Assembly: GCA_035491895.1 (NCBI GenBank)
Contig: DATJJY010000088.1
Coordinates: forward strand, 1 to 64,000
Length of the DNA: 64,000 nt
Direction: 5' to 3'
Origin: DASTHG01 sp035491895
Lineage (GTDB): Bacteria; Gemmatimonadota; Gemmatimonadetes; Gemmatimonadales; GWC2-71-9
The notes beneath the pieces are model-generated. The model saw only the letters and a list, made by a program, of their open reading frames with translations, did not search any database and was not told where the DNA came from. The position numbers and the translations under genes are program-made. Below, piece after piece: positions 38,966-46,870 of this stretch (positions are counted from its first letter, which is position 1; every line of letters begins with the position of its first letter).

Positions 38966-40489
38966 ATGATCTACGTGTGCGTTCCCGTGCATAACGAGGC
39001 GAAGACCGCCGGCCTCGTCCTGTGGAAGGTCCGTCAGGTCTTCACGGCGTTTCAGCGGGAGTACCAGCTGCTGGTGTGCGACGACGGCTCGACCGACGGG
39101 ACGGGGGAGGTGCTGACCCGCTACTCCCGCGTGCTGCCGCTGAGCATCACCACTCACCGCGAACGCCGCGGCTACGCACGCAGCCTCGAAGAGCTGCTGC
39201 GCCTCGCGCTCGAGCGCACCGACCGACCCAAGCGCGACTGCGCGATCACCCTCGCCGCCGATTTCCTGTATTCGCCCGATGCGATGGACGACATGGTGAA
39301 GCGCATCGAGTCGGGAGCCGACCTCGTGGTGGCCGAGCAGGTGGCGGGAGCGGGTCAACGTCCCCGCGCCCATCGCTTCGTGCGCCACTGGACACCGCGC
39401 CTCTTGCCTGTGCACGGAGTGCGCGACTCCGTCTCCGGTTTCCTGGCGCTACGCCTCATTACTCTGCGTCAGGCGCTGCGCCCTATCTCCGACGCCTTGC
39501 TGCGCACCGACGGCTGGATCGCCAACGCGGAGCTCCTGGCCCGGCTGGTGCCGCATGCCCGGCGCGTCGATACCGTCCCCGTCACCGGCCGCTACGACCT
39601 GCGGCAGCGCCCCTCGCGGATTCAGCCGTGGCAGATGCTGATGGCGGCGTGGCGGGCCCGACCGGTGATCCGCGCCGCCGGGGCCGCCGTCCTGTTGCTC
39701 GCGGCCTGCGGGATCGGGTCGGTCGCGGCGCAGCAGGACACCGTTGCCCATCCGGCCGCGACACCGCCCGCCGCTGCCGCGGCGCCAGCGGCCCCGCCGC
39801 CTCAGCCGGTGCCGTTTCCGATCGGCGAGCGCATGGTGTTCTCGGCCAAGTACGGACCCTTCAGCGTCGGCGAAGCGACGATGGAGGTCGCCGGCCTCGA
39901 TACGATCCGCGGCGCCGAAATGGTGCACATCACGTTCCACATCCAGGGCGGCGCGCTCTGGTACCATCTCGACCAGCTGCTCGAATCGTGGGTGGGACGC
40001 AACGACTTTCGCTCGCGCCGCTATGTCACCCAGACCGAAGAGCGGGGCAAGAAGCGCAACAACACGTTCGAGATCTTCCCCGACTCCGGATTCTACCGCG
40101 AAGCGGGAGTGGACAGCGCCAAGCCGACGGTGGCCGATCCGCTCGATGATGCGGCGTTCCTCTACTGGGTGCGCACGGTTCCGCTCGAAGTGGGCAAGCG
40201 CTACGAGTATCGGCGCTACTTCCGTCCCGACCGTAATCCGGTGATCGTCGTGGTCGAAAAGCGCGAGAAGATTGGTGTCGCGGGCAAGAAGTTCAACGCG
40301 ATCGTCATCCGGCCGATCATTCCCAAAGGGCGGGGCATTTTTGCCGAGCAGGCCGAGGCCCACATCTGGCTGTCGGACGACCCGCAGCACCTCATCCTCG
40401 CGCTGCAGTCGAATTTCTCGTTCGGCACGGTCACCCTGAAGCTCAAGCAGTTCTCGGTCCCCCCAGCCCCCCCGCCGGGGCACCCATGA
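38966..40489 (+). CDS. Fusion of a family 2 glycosyltransferase with a DUF3108 domain
   Basis: A 507-residue protein. Residues about 1-225 are a GT2 domain (YVCVPVHNEAKTAG, LLVCDDGSTDGTGEV, ITLAADFLYS, with FLYS where a DxD partner is usual). A hydrophobic helix (VIRAAGAAVLLLAACGIGSV, about 231-252) and a Pro/Ala-rich linker follow. Residues about 286-500 form a DUF3108 domain (GERMVFSAKYGPFSVGEATM), normally a separate periplasmic protein. A GT inside and DUF3108 outside the membrane fits one joined polypeptide. The frame is open throughout, with no stop between the parts. Its stop overlaps the next ATG by 4 bp. Confidence 0.85.
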   Translation: MIYVCVPVHNEAKTAGLVLWKVRQVFTAFQREYQLLVCDDGSTDGTGEVLTRYSRVLPLSITTHRERRGYARSLEELLRLALERTDRPKRDCAITLAADFLYSPDAMDDMVKRIESGADLVVAEQVAGAGQRPRAHRFVRHWTPRLLPVHGVRDSVSGFLALRLITLRQALRPISDALLRTDGWIANAELLARLVPHARRVDTVPVTGRYDLRQRPSRIQPWQMLMAAWRARPVIRAAGAAVLLLAACGIGSVAAQQDTVAHPAATPPAAAAAPAAPPPQPVPFPIGERMVFSAKYGPFSVGEATMEVAGLDTIRGAEMVHITFHIQGGALWYHLDQLLESWVGRNDFRSRRYVTQTEERGKKRNNTFEIFPDSGFYREAGVDSAKPTVADPLDDAAFLYWVRTVPLEVGKRYEYRRYFRPDRNPVIVVVEKREKIGVAGKKFNAIVIRPIIPKGRGIFAEQAEAHIWLSDDPQHLILALQSNFSFGTVTLKLKQFSVPPAPPPGHP

Positions 40490-41475
40490 CCGATTACCGG
40501 GAGGCGGACTTCAGCCGGTTGAAGACCGTCCCGATCGCCGAGCGCCGCAACAAAGTCGATCCCACCCTCCTCGCCCACCCCCCCGGTAGCGACCTCGGCT
40601 TTCGCGCCTTCTGGAGCTCGCTCCCCGACATATTGGCCGCGCGCGATCTGCGCGTCGTGGCGGACGCGGTCGCCCGTGCCGCGGGGCGCCGTGCCGTCGT
40701 GGTGATGCTCGGCGGGCACGTCATCAAGGTGGGGCTCGGGCCGCTGCTCGTGACGCTGCTCGAGCGCGGCGTGATCACCCACGTGGCGATGAACGGCAGC
40801 GCGGCGATTCACGACTTCGAGCTCGCCGCCTTCGGCGGGACGAGCGAGGATGTGGCCGCGGGCCTGGCCGATGGCACCTTCGGGATGGCGGAAGAAACCG
40901 GGCGCGAGATGAACGCGGCGCTCGCCGCCGCGGCGGCGGCCGGCCGCGGCGCCGGCGAGGGACTCAGCGATGCGCTCGCGAGCCGGCAGCCGTTGCCGGG
41001 CGGACCGGCCTCGGTGCTGGTGGCCTGCGCGCGGCGCAACGTCCCGGTGACGGTCCACGCGGCGGTGGGGGCCGAGATCATTCATCAGCACCCGAGCGCC
41101 GACGGCGCCGCGATCGGCGCGACCAGTCACCGCGATTTCAAGCGGCTGGCCGCGAGTCTCCCGGCGCTGCAGGACGGAGGGGTCGTGTTGAACCTGGGGA
41201 GCGCGGTCGTGATGCCCGAGGTGTTCCTCAAGGCCCTCACCATCGCCCGGAACCTCAACGCCGGGAAACCGACGGCGTTCACGGCGTGTGACTGCGACAT
41301 GCAGCGACACTACCGGCCGCGTGTCAACGTCGTCGAGCGCCCCACGCTGAACGGCGGGCGCGGCATCCAGCTGACCGGCCACCACGAGATTCTGGTGCCC
41401 CTGCTCGTATGGGGCGTGCTCGCCGCGCTGGACGGGGCGAAAACGACGACGGGGTCATCGTCGTCCGGACGATGA
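40486..41475 (+). CDS. Deoxyhypusine-synthase-like protein of unknown function
   Basis: A 329-residue protein with a Rossmann-like, DHS/NAD-binding pattern: AVVVMLGGHVIKVGLGPLLV, VAMNGSAAIHDFELAAFGG, GTFGMAEETGREMN, and VNVVERPTLNGGRGIQLTGH near the C-terminus. Similar bacterial proteins carry the deoxyhypusine-synthase-like fold, but hypusine is not made in bacteria, so the substrate is unknown. Family assignment is tentative. Coupled to the GT2-DUF3108 gene by ATGA. The last codons lie inside a strong terminator hairpin, which explains the odd Ser/Thr-rich tail. Confidence 0.6.
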   Translation: MTDYREADFSRLKTVPIAERRNKVDPTLLAHPPGSDLGFRAFWSSLPDILAARDLRVVADAVARAAGRRAVVVMLGGHVIKVGLGPLLVTLLERGVITHVAMNGSAAIHDFELAAFGGTSEDVAAGLADGTFGMAEETGREMNAALAAAAAAGRGAGEGLSDALASRQPLPGGPASVLVACARRNVPVTVHAAVGAEIIHQHPSADGAAIGATSHRDFKRLAASLPALQDGGVVLNLGSAVVMPEVFLKALTIARNLNAGKPTAFTACDCDMQRHYRPRVNVVERPTLNGGRGIQLTGHHEILVPLLVWGVLAALDGAKTTTGSSSSGR

Positions 41476-41482
41476 CCCCGTC
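41448..41482. terminator. Terminator hairpin between convergent genes
   Basis: A perfect 15-bp stem (GACGGGGTCATCGTC with GACGATGACCCCGTC) with a 5-base loop. It covers the stop codon of the DHS-like gene and lies 21 bases from the stop codon of the convergent membrane-protein gene. No T-tract on either strand; probably works in both directions. Confidence 0.75.
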
Positions 41483-41502
41483 ACAACCCGCGGCAGAATG
41501 GA

Positions 41503-41721
41503 TCAGGCCGCGTCGCGCTTGCCGCGGATGGTGTCGCGCACCCGGTCGGCCGTAGCGGGGCTGATCACCCGCAGCACTACGTAGAAGATGAACCCGATCG
41601 CGGCGAGCCAGAGGACGGTCATCAGGATGCTCATCAGCCCGCCCAACAGGCCGAAGATGATCTTGAGCCCGATCCACACCAGCACGGCGAAGATCGCGAA
41701 ACCGAGAATGCTTCGAAACAT
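41503..41721 (-). CDS. Small membrane protein
   Basis: A 72-residue protein with two long hydrophobic helices (ILGFAIFAVLVWIGLKIIFG and ILMTVLWLAAIGFIFYVVLR) and a short basic tail (RVRDTIRGKRDAA). No recognised function. ATG 41721 is chosen over 41733 because it begins closer to the first helix. It diverges from the ThiO-like oxidase gene, whose start is within about 45 bases, and converges on the DHS-like gene across the hairpin. Confidence 0.7.
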   Translation of the reverse strand: MFRSILGFAIFAVLVWIGLKIIFGLLGGLMSILMTVLWLAAIGFIFYVVLRVISPATADRVRDTIRGKRDAA

Positions 41722-41763
41722 ACGGCCTCCCAAGTGGCCCCACAGGTCAACGGATCGTACGCC

Positions 41764-42900
41764 GTGACACCCGCGGGAGTTTCAGGGTCCGACATCGCCG
41801 TCGTGGGCGGCGGAGTGATCGGCGCCGCGTGCGCCCGGGCCGCCGCCCAACGCGGCCTCCATGTCACTCTCTTCGCCCCCGGTCCCGATCCGGCCGCTGC
41901 GTCCGCGGCATCGGCGGGGTTGCTCGCCGCCCAGATCGAGTCAGCGGATCAGCGCCTCCTGCCACTCGCCGTCCGGGGACGGGATCTCTACGCAGACCTG
42001 GCCGCCTCGCTCAAAGATACTACAGGCACGGACATCGGTTTCCAGCCCATCGGCATCGCGACATTCGCCTTCGACGAGACTCAGGCCGAAACGTTGTGGG
42101 AAGTCGTAGCGGAGCAGCGACAGGCGGGGTTGCGCTGCGATTGGCTGGAACGCGCCGACCTCGACGAGCAGTGGCCGGGCGTCGCCCCCGAAGCGTGGGG
42201 AGCGCTGTACGCGACGGAGGACGGATGCCTCGATCCGGCGGCCCTGACCGCGGCCCTCCTGACCGACGCGCGCCGCCTCGGCGTCCGGGTGAGCCGGGAA
42301 TCGGTGCAGCGGGTCCTGACCGTCGGCGGCCGGGTCATGGGAGTGACCTCCGGATCGACCAGCACGCCTGCGGGACAGATCGTCATCGCAGCGGGCGCCT
42401 GGTCGCCGCTCGTCGAGGGGCTGCCCCGTCCGCTCCTGGTGGAGCCGATGCGCGGACAGCTCATAGCGATCGATTGGCCACCGGGATTCCCGTCTGCCGT
42501 CTTCTATCATGGCCATGGGTATATGCTGCCGCGCGGGAGCGAGGCGATCCTGGGCAGTACGATGGAGCACGTCGGGTTCGACGCTCGCACCACAGAAGCG
42601 GGCTTGTCGGAGATCCGCCGATCGACCGCGCGGCTCTGCCCCGCGATCGCGCAGGCACCGGTGCGGCGCAGCTGGGCGGGACTCCGCCCCGTGACCCCGG
42701 ACGGCCTCCCCATCCTGGGCGCCGACCCCAACATCGCAGGACTCTGGTACGCCACCGGCCACGGTCGCAACGGCATCCTCCTCGCCGGCATCACGGGCGA
42801 GATCATCGGGGACCTCGTTGCGTCCGGTCAAACCGACATCGATATCGGCGGTCTCTCGATCACTCGCTTCGCAGCCGATCAACTGAGAGCTGAGCGCTGA
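41764..42900 (+). CDS. FAD-dependent oxidoreductase, glycine oxidase (ThiO)-like
   Basis: A 378-residue DAO-family flavoenzyme. The N-terminal dinucleotide fold is IAVVGGGVIGAACARAAAQRG, and the C-terminal GLWYATGHGRNGILLAGITG closes the FAD site. In between, SWAGLRPVTPDGLPILG is a ThiO/DadA-type block. It would oxidise glycine or another amino acid to the imine, as in thiazole synthesis, but no thi gene is adjacent. Start uncertain: GTG 41764 or GTG 41734. The final codons come from a heptamer array that also contains the stop codon. Confidence 0.85.
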   Translation: MTPAGVSGSDIAVVGGGVIGAACARAAAQRGLHVTLFAPGPDPAAASAASAGLLAAQIESADQRLLPLAVRGRDLYADLAASLKDTTGTDIGFQPIGIATFAFDETQAETLWEVVAEQRQAGLRCDWLERADLDEQWPGVAPEAWGALYATEDGCLDPAALTAALLTDARRLGVRVSRESVQRVLTVGGRVMGVTSGSTSTPAGQIVIAAGAWSPLVEGLPRPLLVEPMRGQLIAIDWPPGFPSAVFYHGHGYMLPRGSEAILGSTMEHVGFDARTTEAGLSEIRRSTARLCPAIAQAPVRRSWAGLRPVTPDGLPILGADPNIAGLWYATGHGRNGILLAGITGEIIGDLVASGQTDIDIGGLSITRFAADQLRAER

Positions 42901-42918
42901 TGGCTGACAGCTGAGAGC
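42884..42918 (-). repeat. Heptamer array across the ThiO-like stop codon
   Basis: Read on the minus strand: GCTCTCA, GCTGTCA, GCCATCA, GCGCTCA, GCTCTCA, five consecutive 7-bp units. It is the inverted counterpart of the unit type in the E2 gene (47152). The array encodes the last residues and the TGA stop of the ThiO-like gene, and its end sits directly in front of the next ATG (42920), so it also supplies the ribosome-binding region there. Confidence 0.8.
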
Positions 42919-42919
42919 G

Positions 42920-43918
42920 ATGTACACCTCCTGCGCCTTCTGCAACGCGACGCTCGACGGCGATGGTGGCCCCTCGGGGCTCGGCGTCGGGCGCCGCCTG
43001 GCGTTCGACGAGTGGAGAGCTCGGCTGTGGGTCGTGTGCCCCAAGTGCTCCCGCTGGAACCTCACGCCGCTCGACGACCGGCTGGAGCGCATCGAGGCGG
43101 TTGCCCGCGCCGCCGCCGACGCGCGGCTCCTCGCCAGCACGGAGCAGGTCGCCCTGTTGCGCTGGCAGCGCTACGACCTCATCCGCATCGGCAAACCGTT
43201 GCGCGTCGAGCTCGCGGGGTGGCGCTACGGTGAGCGGCTGCGGGCGCGCAACCGCGAGCGGGCGAAGGTCGTCGTGCCGCTGACGCTCGCCGCGGTGGGA
43301 CTGGGCGTAGCAGCCAACGTGGCGCTCGGTGGCTCGTTCGGCTTTCTCGCGTGGAACCTGGGGCGCACCGCCGACGACATCTACGTCTGGATGGTCGGGA
43401 CCCGGCCGGTTCGGCTCATCGAGCCCCCGATCTGCGACCATTGCGGCACCATCCTGCGGCTCAGGACGAGACACGTCCAGCACGCCCGCGTGGTGCCCGA
43501 CTCTCACCAGGATCTCGCCGTGCTCGTCAGCTGCCCCACCTGTCACCGGGAAGCGGCACTGCTTACCGGTCCCGACGCCCACGCGCTGTTGCGCCAGGGA
43601 CTCGCCTACCTCAACGTGCGCCGCTCGAGCCGTCGCAAGGCCGAAGATGCGGCGCGCGTCGTCGACGAAGCGGGAGGCGCCGATCAGCTGATCAAGAACG
43701 TCGCGCGCCGCGAGCTGACGCTGCGCTCCCTCCGGCCCGAGGGCCGCCTGGCGCTCGAGATGGCGGTCGATGAGCGCGCCGAAATCCTCGAGCTGGAACG
43801 GCAGTGGCACGAGGCGGAGGAGATCGCCGAGATCGCGGATGGGACCCTCAGCACGGACGCCGCCTTGGAGGAAGAGATCAAACGACTTAGACGACAGGGC
43901 GATCAACCGTCCGGTTGA
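42920..43918 (+). CDS. Zinc-ribbon membrane protein of unknown function
   Basis: A 332-residue protein with two zinc-ribbon-like units: CAFC and CPKC at about 5-8 and 41-44, then CDHC and CPTC at about 172-175 and 211-214. A hydrophobic segment (VVVPLTLAAVGLGVAANVAL, about 115-135) suggests one membrane helix. The C-terminal third is charged and helical (EILELERQWHEAEEIAEIAD). No known family. It precedes lipA by 45 bp and might be co-transcribed with the ThiO-like gene. Confidence 0.75.
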   Translation: MYTSCAFCNATLDGDGGPSGLGVGRRLAFDEWRARLWVVCPKCSRWNLTPLDDRLERIEAVARAAADARLLASTEQVALLRWQRYDLIRIGKPLRVELAGWRYGERLRARNRERAKVVVPLTLAAVGLGVAANVALGGSFGFLAWNLGRTADDIYVWMVGTRPVRLIEPPICDHCGTILRLRTRHVQHARVVPDSHQDLAVLVSCPTCHREAALLTGPDAHALLRQGLAYLNVRRSSRRKAEDAARVVDEAGGADQLIKNVARRELTLRSLRPEGRLALEMAVDERAEILELERQWHEAEEIAEIADGTLSTDAALEEEIKRLRRQGDQPSG

Positions 43919-43963
43919 AAAACGGCTTTCATGGTCGTTTCGCGAACGCTATCTTCACCGCCC

Positions 43964-44890
43964 ATGGCCGTACCGCTGATTCAAATCACGCCGCAGCGAC
44001 AGGGAGCCCCCTCTGTTGGCCCAGGAGCCCCTGAGCGAAAGCCCGCGTGGCTCAAGGTCAAAGCTCCGGGAGGGGCGACCTATCTCACCGTAAAACAGAT
44101 GATGCGGGACTTGCGGCTGCACACCGTGTGCGAAGAAGCCCACTGTCCCAACATCGGCGAGTGCTGGGAGCACCGCGCCGCCACCTTCATGATCCTCGGG
44201 GACGTGTGCACGCGGAACTGTGCGTACTGTGCCGTGGCCCACGGCACTCCAGCCCCCCTCGACACGCAGGAGCCCGAACGTCTCGCCGCTGCGGTGGCTC
44301 AGCTGGGACTGCGCCACGTCGTCATCACGAGCGTCGACCGTGACGATCTGCCGAACGGCGGCGCGGAGCTGTTCGCCGCGAGCATCGCTGCGATCCGGCA
44401 GCGACTTCCCGAGACGTCGATCGAGGTCCTGATCCCCGATTTCAAGGGCAGTGCTGCGGCGCTGGAGATCGTGGTGGCCGCCGCCCCCGACATCCTGAAC
44501 CACAACCTCGAAACGATCGAGCGGCTGTATCGCATCGCCCGCCCCGGGGGCCGCTATCCGCGGGCGCTCGAGCTGTTGCAGCGGGCGAAGCAGCTGAACC
44601 CGGGCGGGCTCACCAAGTCCGGTCTGATGTGTGGTCTCGGAGAGGAATGGGACGAGCTGATCGGCGCGATGCATGACCTGCGCGCGCAGGACGTGGATAT
44701 CCTCACGCTCGGGCAATACCTCCGCCCCTCGGATGCGCATCTGCCGATCGCCCGCTGGTACACGCCGGCCGAATTCGCCGAACTGAAGCGGCTGGGGGCC
44801 GAGATGGGATTCCGGCACGTCGAGTCGGGCCCGCTCGTGCGCTCGAGCTATCACGCCTGGGAGCAAGTGGAGGCAGCGACCCAACCATGA
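43964..44890 (+). CDS. lipA: Lipoyl synthase
   Basis: A 308-residue radical-SAM enzyme that inserts two sulfurs into octanoyl groups on GcvH or E2. Both iron-sulfur motifs are present: the auxiliary cluster CEEAHCPNIGEC (C-x4-C-x5-C) and the radical-SAM CTRNCAYC. The C-terminal RSSYHAWEQ carries the serine that ligates the auxiliary cluster. ATG 43964 is chosen over 43931, leaving the usual short N-terminal tail before WLKVKAPGG. Its stop overlaps the pdhA start (ATGA), so lipoate synthesis and the PDH complex that uses it are made together. Confidence 0.98.
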   Translation: MAVPLIQITPQRQGAPSVGPGAPERKPAWLKVKAPGGATYLTVKQMMRDLRLHTVCEEAHCPNIGECWEHRAATFMILGDVCTRNCAYCAVAHGTPAPLDTQEPERLAAAVAQLGLRHVVITSVDRDDLPNGGAELFAASIAAIRQRLPETSIEVLIPDFKGSAAALEIVVAAAPDILNHNLETIERLYRIARPGGRYPRALELLQRAKQLNPGGLTKSGLMCGLGEEWDELIGAMHDLRAQDVDILTLGQYLRPSDAHLPIARWYTPAEFAELKRLGAEMGFRHVESGPLVRSSYHAWEQVEAATQP

Positions 44891-45885
44891 CGACCGCGAC
44901 CGCACAGCCCACGAAGGGCGACACACAAGGAGCACAGCAGCGCCGCATGTTGCGCGAGATGCTCCTGATCCGCCATTTCGAGGAAAAGGCCGCCGAGGCG
45001 TATGCCATCGGCAAGATCGGCGGCTTCTGCCACCTCTATATCGGGCAGGAAGCGGTCGCGGTCGGCGTGTCCGCGGCCCTCGAGCCCACCGACTACGTCA
45101 TCGGCTCGTACCGCGAGCACGGCCAGGCATTGGTGCGCGGCATATCGGCGCGCGCCGTCATGGCCGAGTTGTTCGGGAAGAGCACGGGCTGTTCCGGCGG
45201 CAAGGGCGGCTCGATGCACCTGTTCGACGCGGAAAAGCGTTTCATGGGCGGTCACGGGATCGTGGGGGGCCACCTGCCGCTCGCTACCGGTCTCGCCTTT
45301 GCGATCAAGTATCGCGACGGGGACGAGGTGTGCGTCTGCTTCTTCGGCGAGGCGGCGGTAAACATCGGGGCGTTCCACGAGGCGCTGAACATGGCGTCGG
45401 TATGGAAGCTGCCGGTGATCTTCCTGTGCGAGAACAACCGCTACGGGATGGGCACCGCGTTCGAGCGTGTGGCGGCGGTGACCGATGTCGTGGAGCACGC
45501 CTGCAGCTACGACATCGCGGGCGAGGTCGTGAACGGGATGGACGTGCTCGAGGTGCAGCAGGCGGTGCAGCGCGCGGTACAGCGCGCCCGCAAGGGCGGC
45601 CATCCCACCCTGCTCGAGGTGCGGACCTACCGCTACATGGGCCATTCGATGTCCGACCCGCTGCACGGCGTCTACCGCACGAAAGACGAGGTAGAGGAAC
45701 AGAAGAAGAAGGACCCGATCGTCCAGCTCACGCAGCGCCTGCGCCAGGACGGCGTCCTCGATCAGGCGGGGTTCGATGCGCTCGACGCGGAGGTGCGTGC
45801 CGAGGTCGAGGATGCGGTGAAATTCGCCGACGAGAGCCCCGACCCCGTCGCCGAAGAGCTGACGGCGCACGTGCTGGCGGACTGA
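44887..45885 (+). CDS. pdhA: Pyruvate dehydrogenase E1 component, alpha subunit
   Basis: A 332-residue thiamine-diphosphate-dependent E1 alpha, oxidatively decarboxylating pyruvate with PdhB. Seen: LIRHFEEKAAEAYAIGKIGG, GSYREHGQALVRG, GGSMHLFDAEKRFMGGHGIV, and YRYMGHSMSDP (phosphorylation-loop region). In the ThDP/Mg site the usual GDG is GEA here (CFFGEAAVNIGAFHEALN), with the closing ENN intact. A branched-chain or acetoin-type E1 cannot be excluded from sequence alone, but the full E1-E2-E3 set with lipA makes PDH most likely. pdhB follows after 3 bp. Confidence 0.93.
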   Translation: MTTATAQPTKGDTQGAQQRRMLREMLLIRHFEEKAAEAYAIGKIGGFCHLYIGQEAVAVGVSAALEPTDYVIGSYREHGQALVRGISARAVMAELFGKSTGCSGGKGGSMHLFDAEKRFMGGHGIVGGHLPLATGLAFAIKYRDGDEVCVCFFGEAAVNIGAFHEALNMASVWKLPVIFLCENNRYGMGTAFERVAAVTDVVEHACSYDIAGEVVNGMDVLEVQQAVQRAVQRARKGGHPTLLEVRTYRYMGHSMSDPLHGVYRTKDEVEEQKKKDPIVQLTQRLRQDGVLDQAGFDALDAEVRAEVEDAVKFADESPDPVAEELTAHVLAD

Positions 45886-45888
45886 CCC

Positions 45889-46869
45889 ATGCCCACGATC
45901 ACGTACCGGGATGCCCTGAACCAGGCGTTGCGCGAGGAGATGCAGCGCGACCCCAACGTATTCCTGATGGGCGAGGAGGTCGGCCTCTACCAGGGCGCCT
46001 ACAAGGTGAGCCGCGGGTTGCTCGAGGAGTTCGGCGCCAAGCGCATTGTCGACACGCCGATCGCCGAGCTCGGGTTCGCCGGGATCGGCGTCGGCGCGGC
46101 AATGGGTGGGTTGCGTCCGGTGGTGGAGTTCATGACCTGGAACTTCGCCGTGCTGGCACTCGATCAGATCGTCAATTCCGCGGCCAAGATGCTCTACATG
46201 TCCGGCGGCCAGATCCCCATCCCGATCGTCTTTCGCGGACCCAATGGGGCCGCGCTGCAGCTCTCGTCCCAGCACTCGCAGGCGTGGGAGTCGTGGCTGT
46301 CGCACATCCCCGGCCTCAAGGTCGTCGCCCCCGCGACCCCCTACGACGCCAAGGGCCTCCTGAAGGCGGCGATCCGCGACAACAACCCGGTCATCGTGCT
46401 CGAGGGCGAAATGCTCTACAACAACAAGGGCGAGGTCCCCGAGGGCGAGATCGTGGTGCCGATCGGCCAGGCCGAGGTGAAGCGCGAAGGCGCGCACGTC
46501 ACCCTCATTTGCCACTCCAAGACGGTGTCGATCGCTCTCAAGGCGGCCGAACAGCTCGCGACCCAGGACATCGCGGCCGAAGTCATCGACCTCCGCACGC
46601 TGCGCCCGCTCGACGACGCGACGATACTCCGCTCGGTGGCGAAGACCAACCGCGTCGTCGTCGTGGAGGAAGGCTGGCCCCAGTGCGGCGTGGGCGCCCA
46701 GGTGGTCGATCTCATCCAGCGCGAAGCGTTCGACCAGCTCGACGCGCCGGTGCTGCGCGTCACACAGGCCGATGTGCCGATGCCGTACAACAAGCAGCTC
46801 GAGCGGCTCGCCAAGCCGTCCGCCGAAAAGGTGGTCACGGCGGCCCGGCGCGTCCTCTACCTCGACTGA
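45889..46869 (+). CDS. pdhB: Pyruvate dehydrogenase E1 component, beta subunit
   Basis: A 326-residue partner of PdhA. Family blocks: TYRDALNQALREEMQRDPNV, GEEVGLYQGAYKVSRGL (Glu-Glu of the thiamine site), GFAGIGVGAAMGGLRPVVEF, and VIDLRTLRPLDD in the C-terminal transketolase domain. ATG follows the pdhA stop by three bases; pdhC begins one base after this stop. Length is typical for the split alpha/beta form. Confidence 0.96.
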   Translation: MPTITYRDALNQALREEMQRDPNVFLMGEEVGLYQGAYKVSRGLLEEFGAKRIVDTPIAELGFAGIGVGAAMGGLRPVVEFMTWNFAVLALDQIVNSAAKMLYMSGGQIPIPIVFRGPNGAALQLSSQHSQAWESWLSHIPGLKVVAPATPYDAKGLLKAAIRDNNPVIVLEGEMLYNNKGEVPEGEIVVPIGQAEVKREGAHVTLICHSKTVSIALKAAEQLATQDIAAEVIDLRTLRPLDDATILRSVAKTNRVVVVEEGWPQCGVGAQVVDLIQREAFDQLDAPVLRVTQADVPMPYNKQLERLAKPSAEKVVTAARRVLYLD

Positions 46870-46870
46870 C

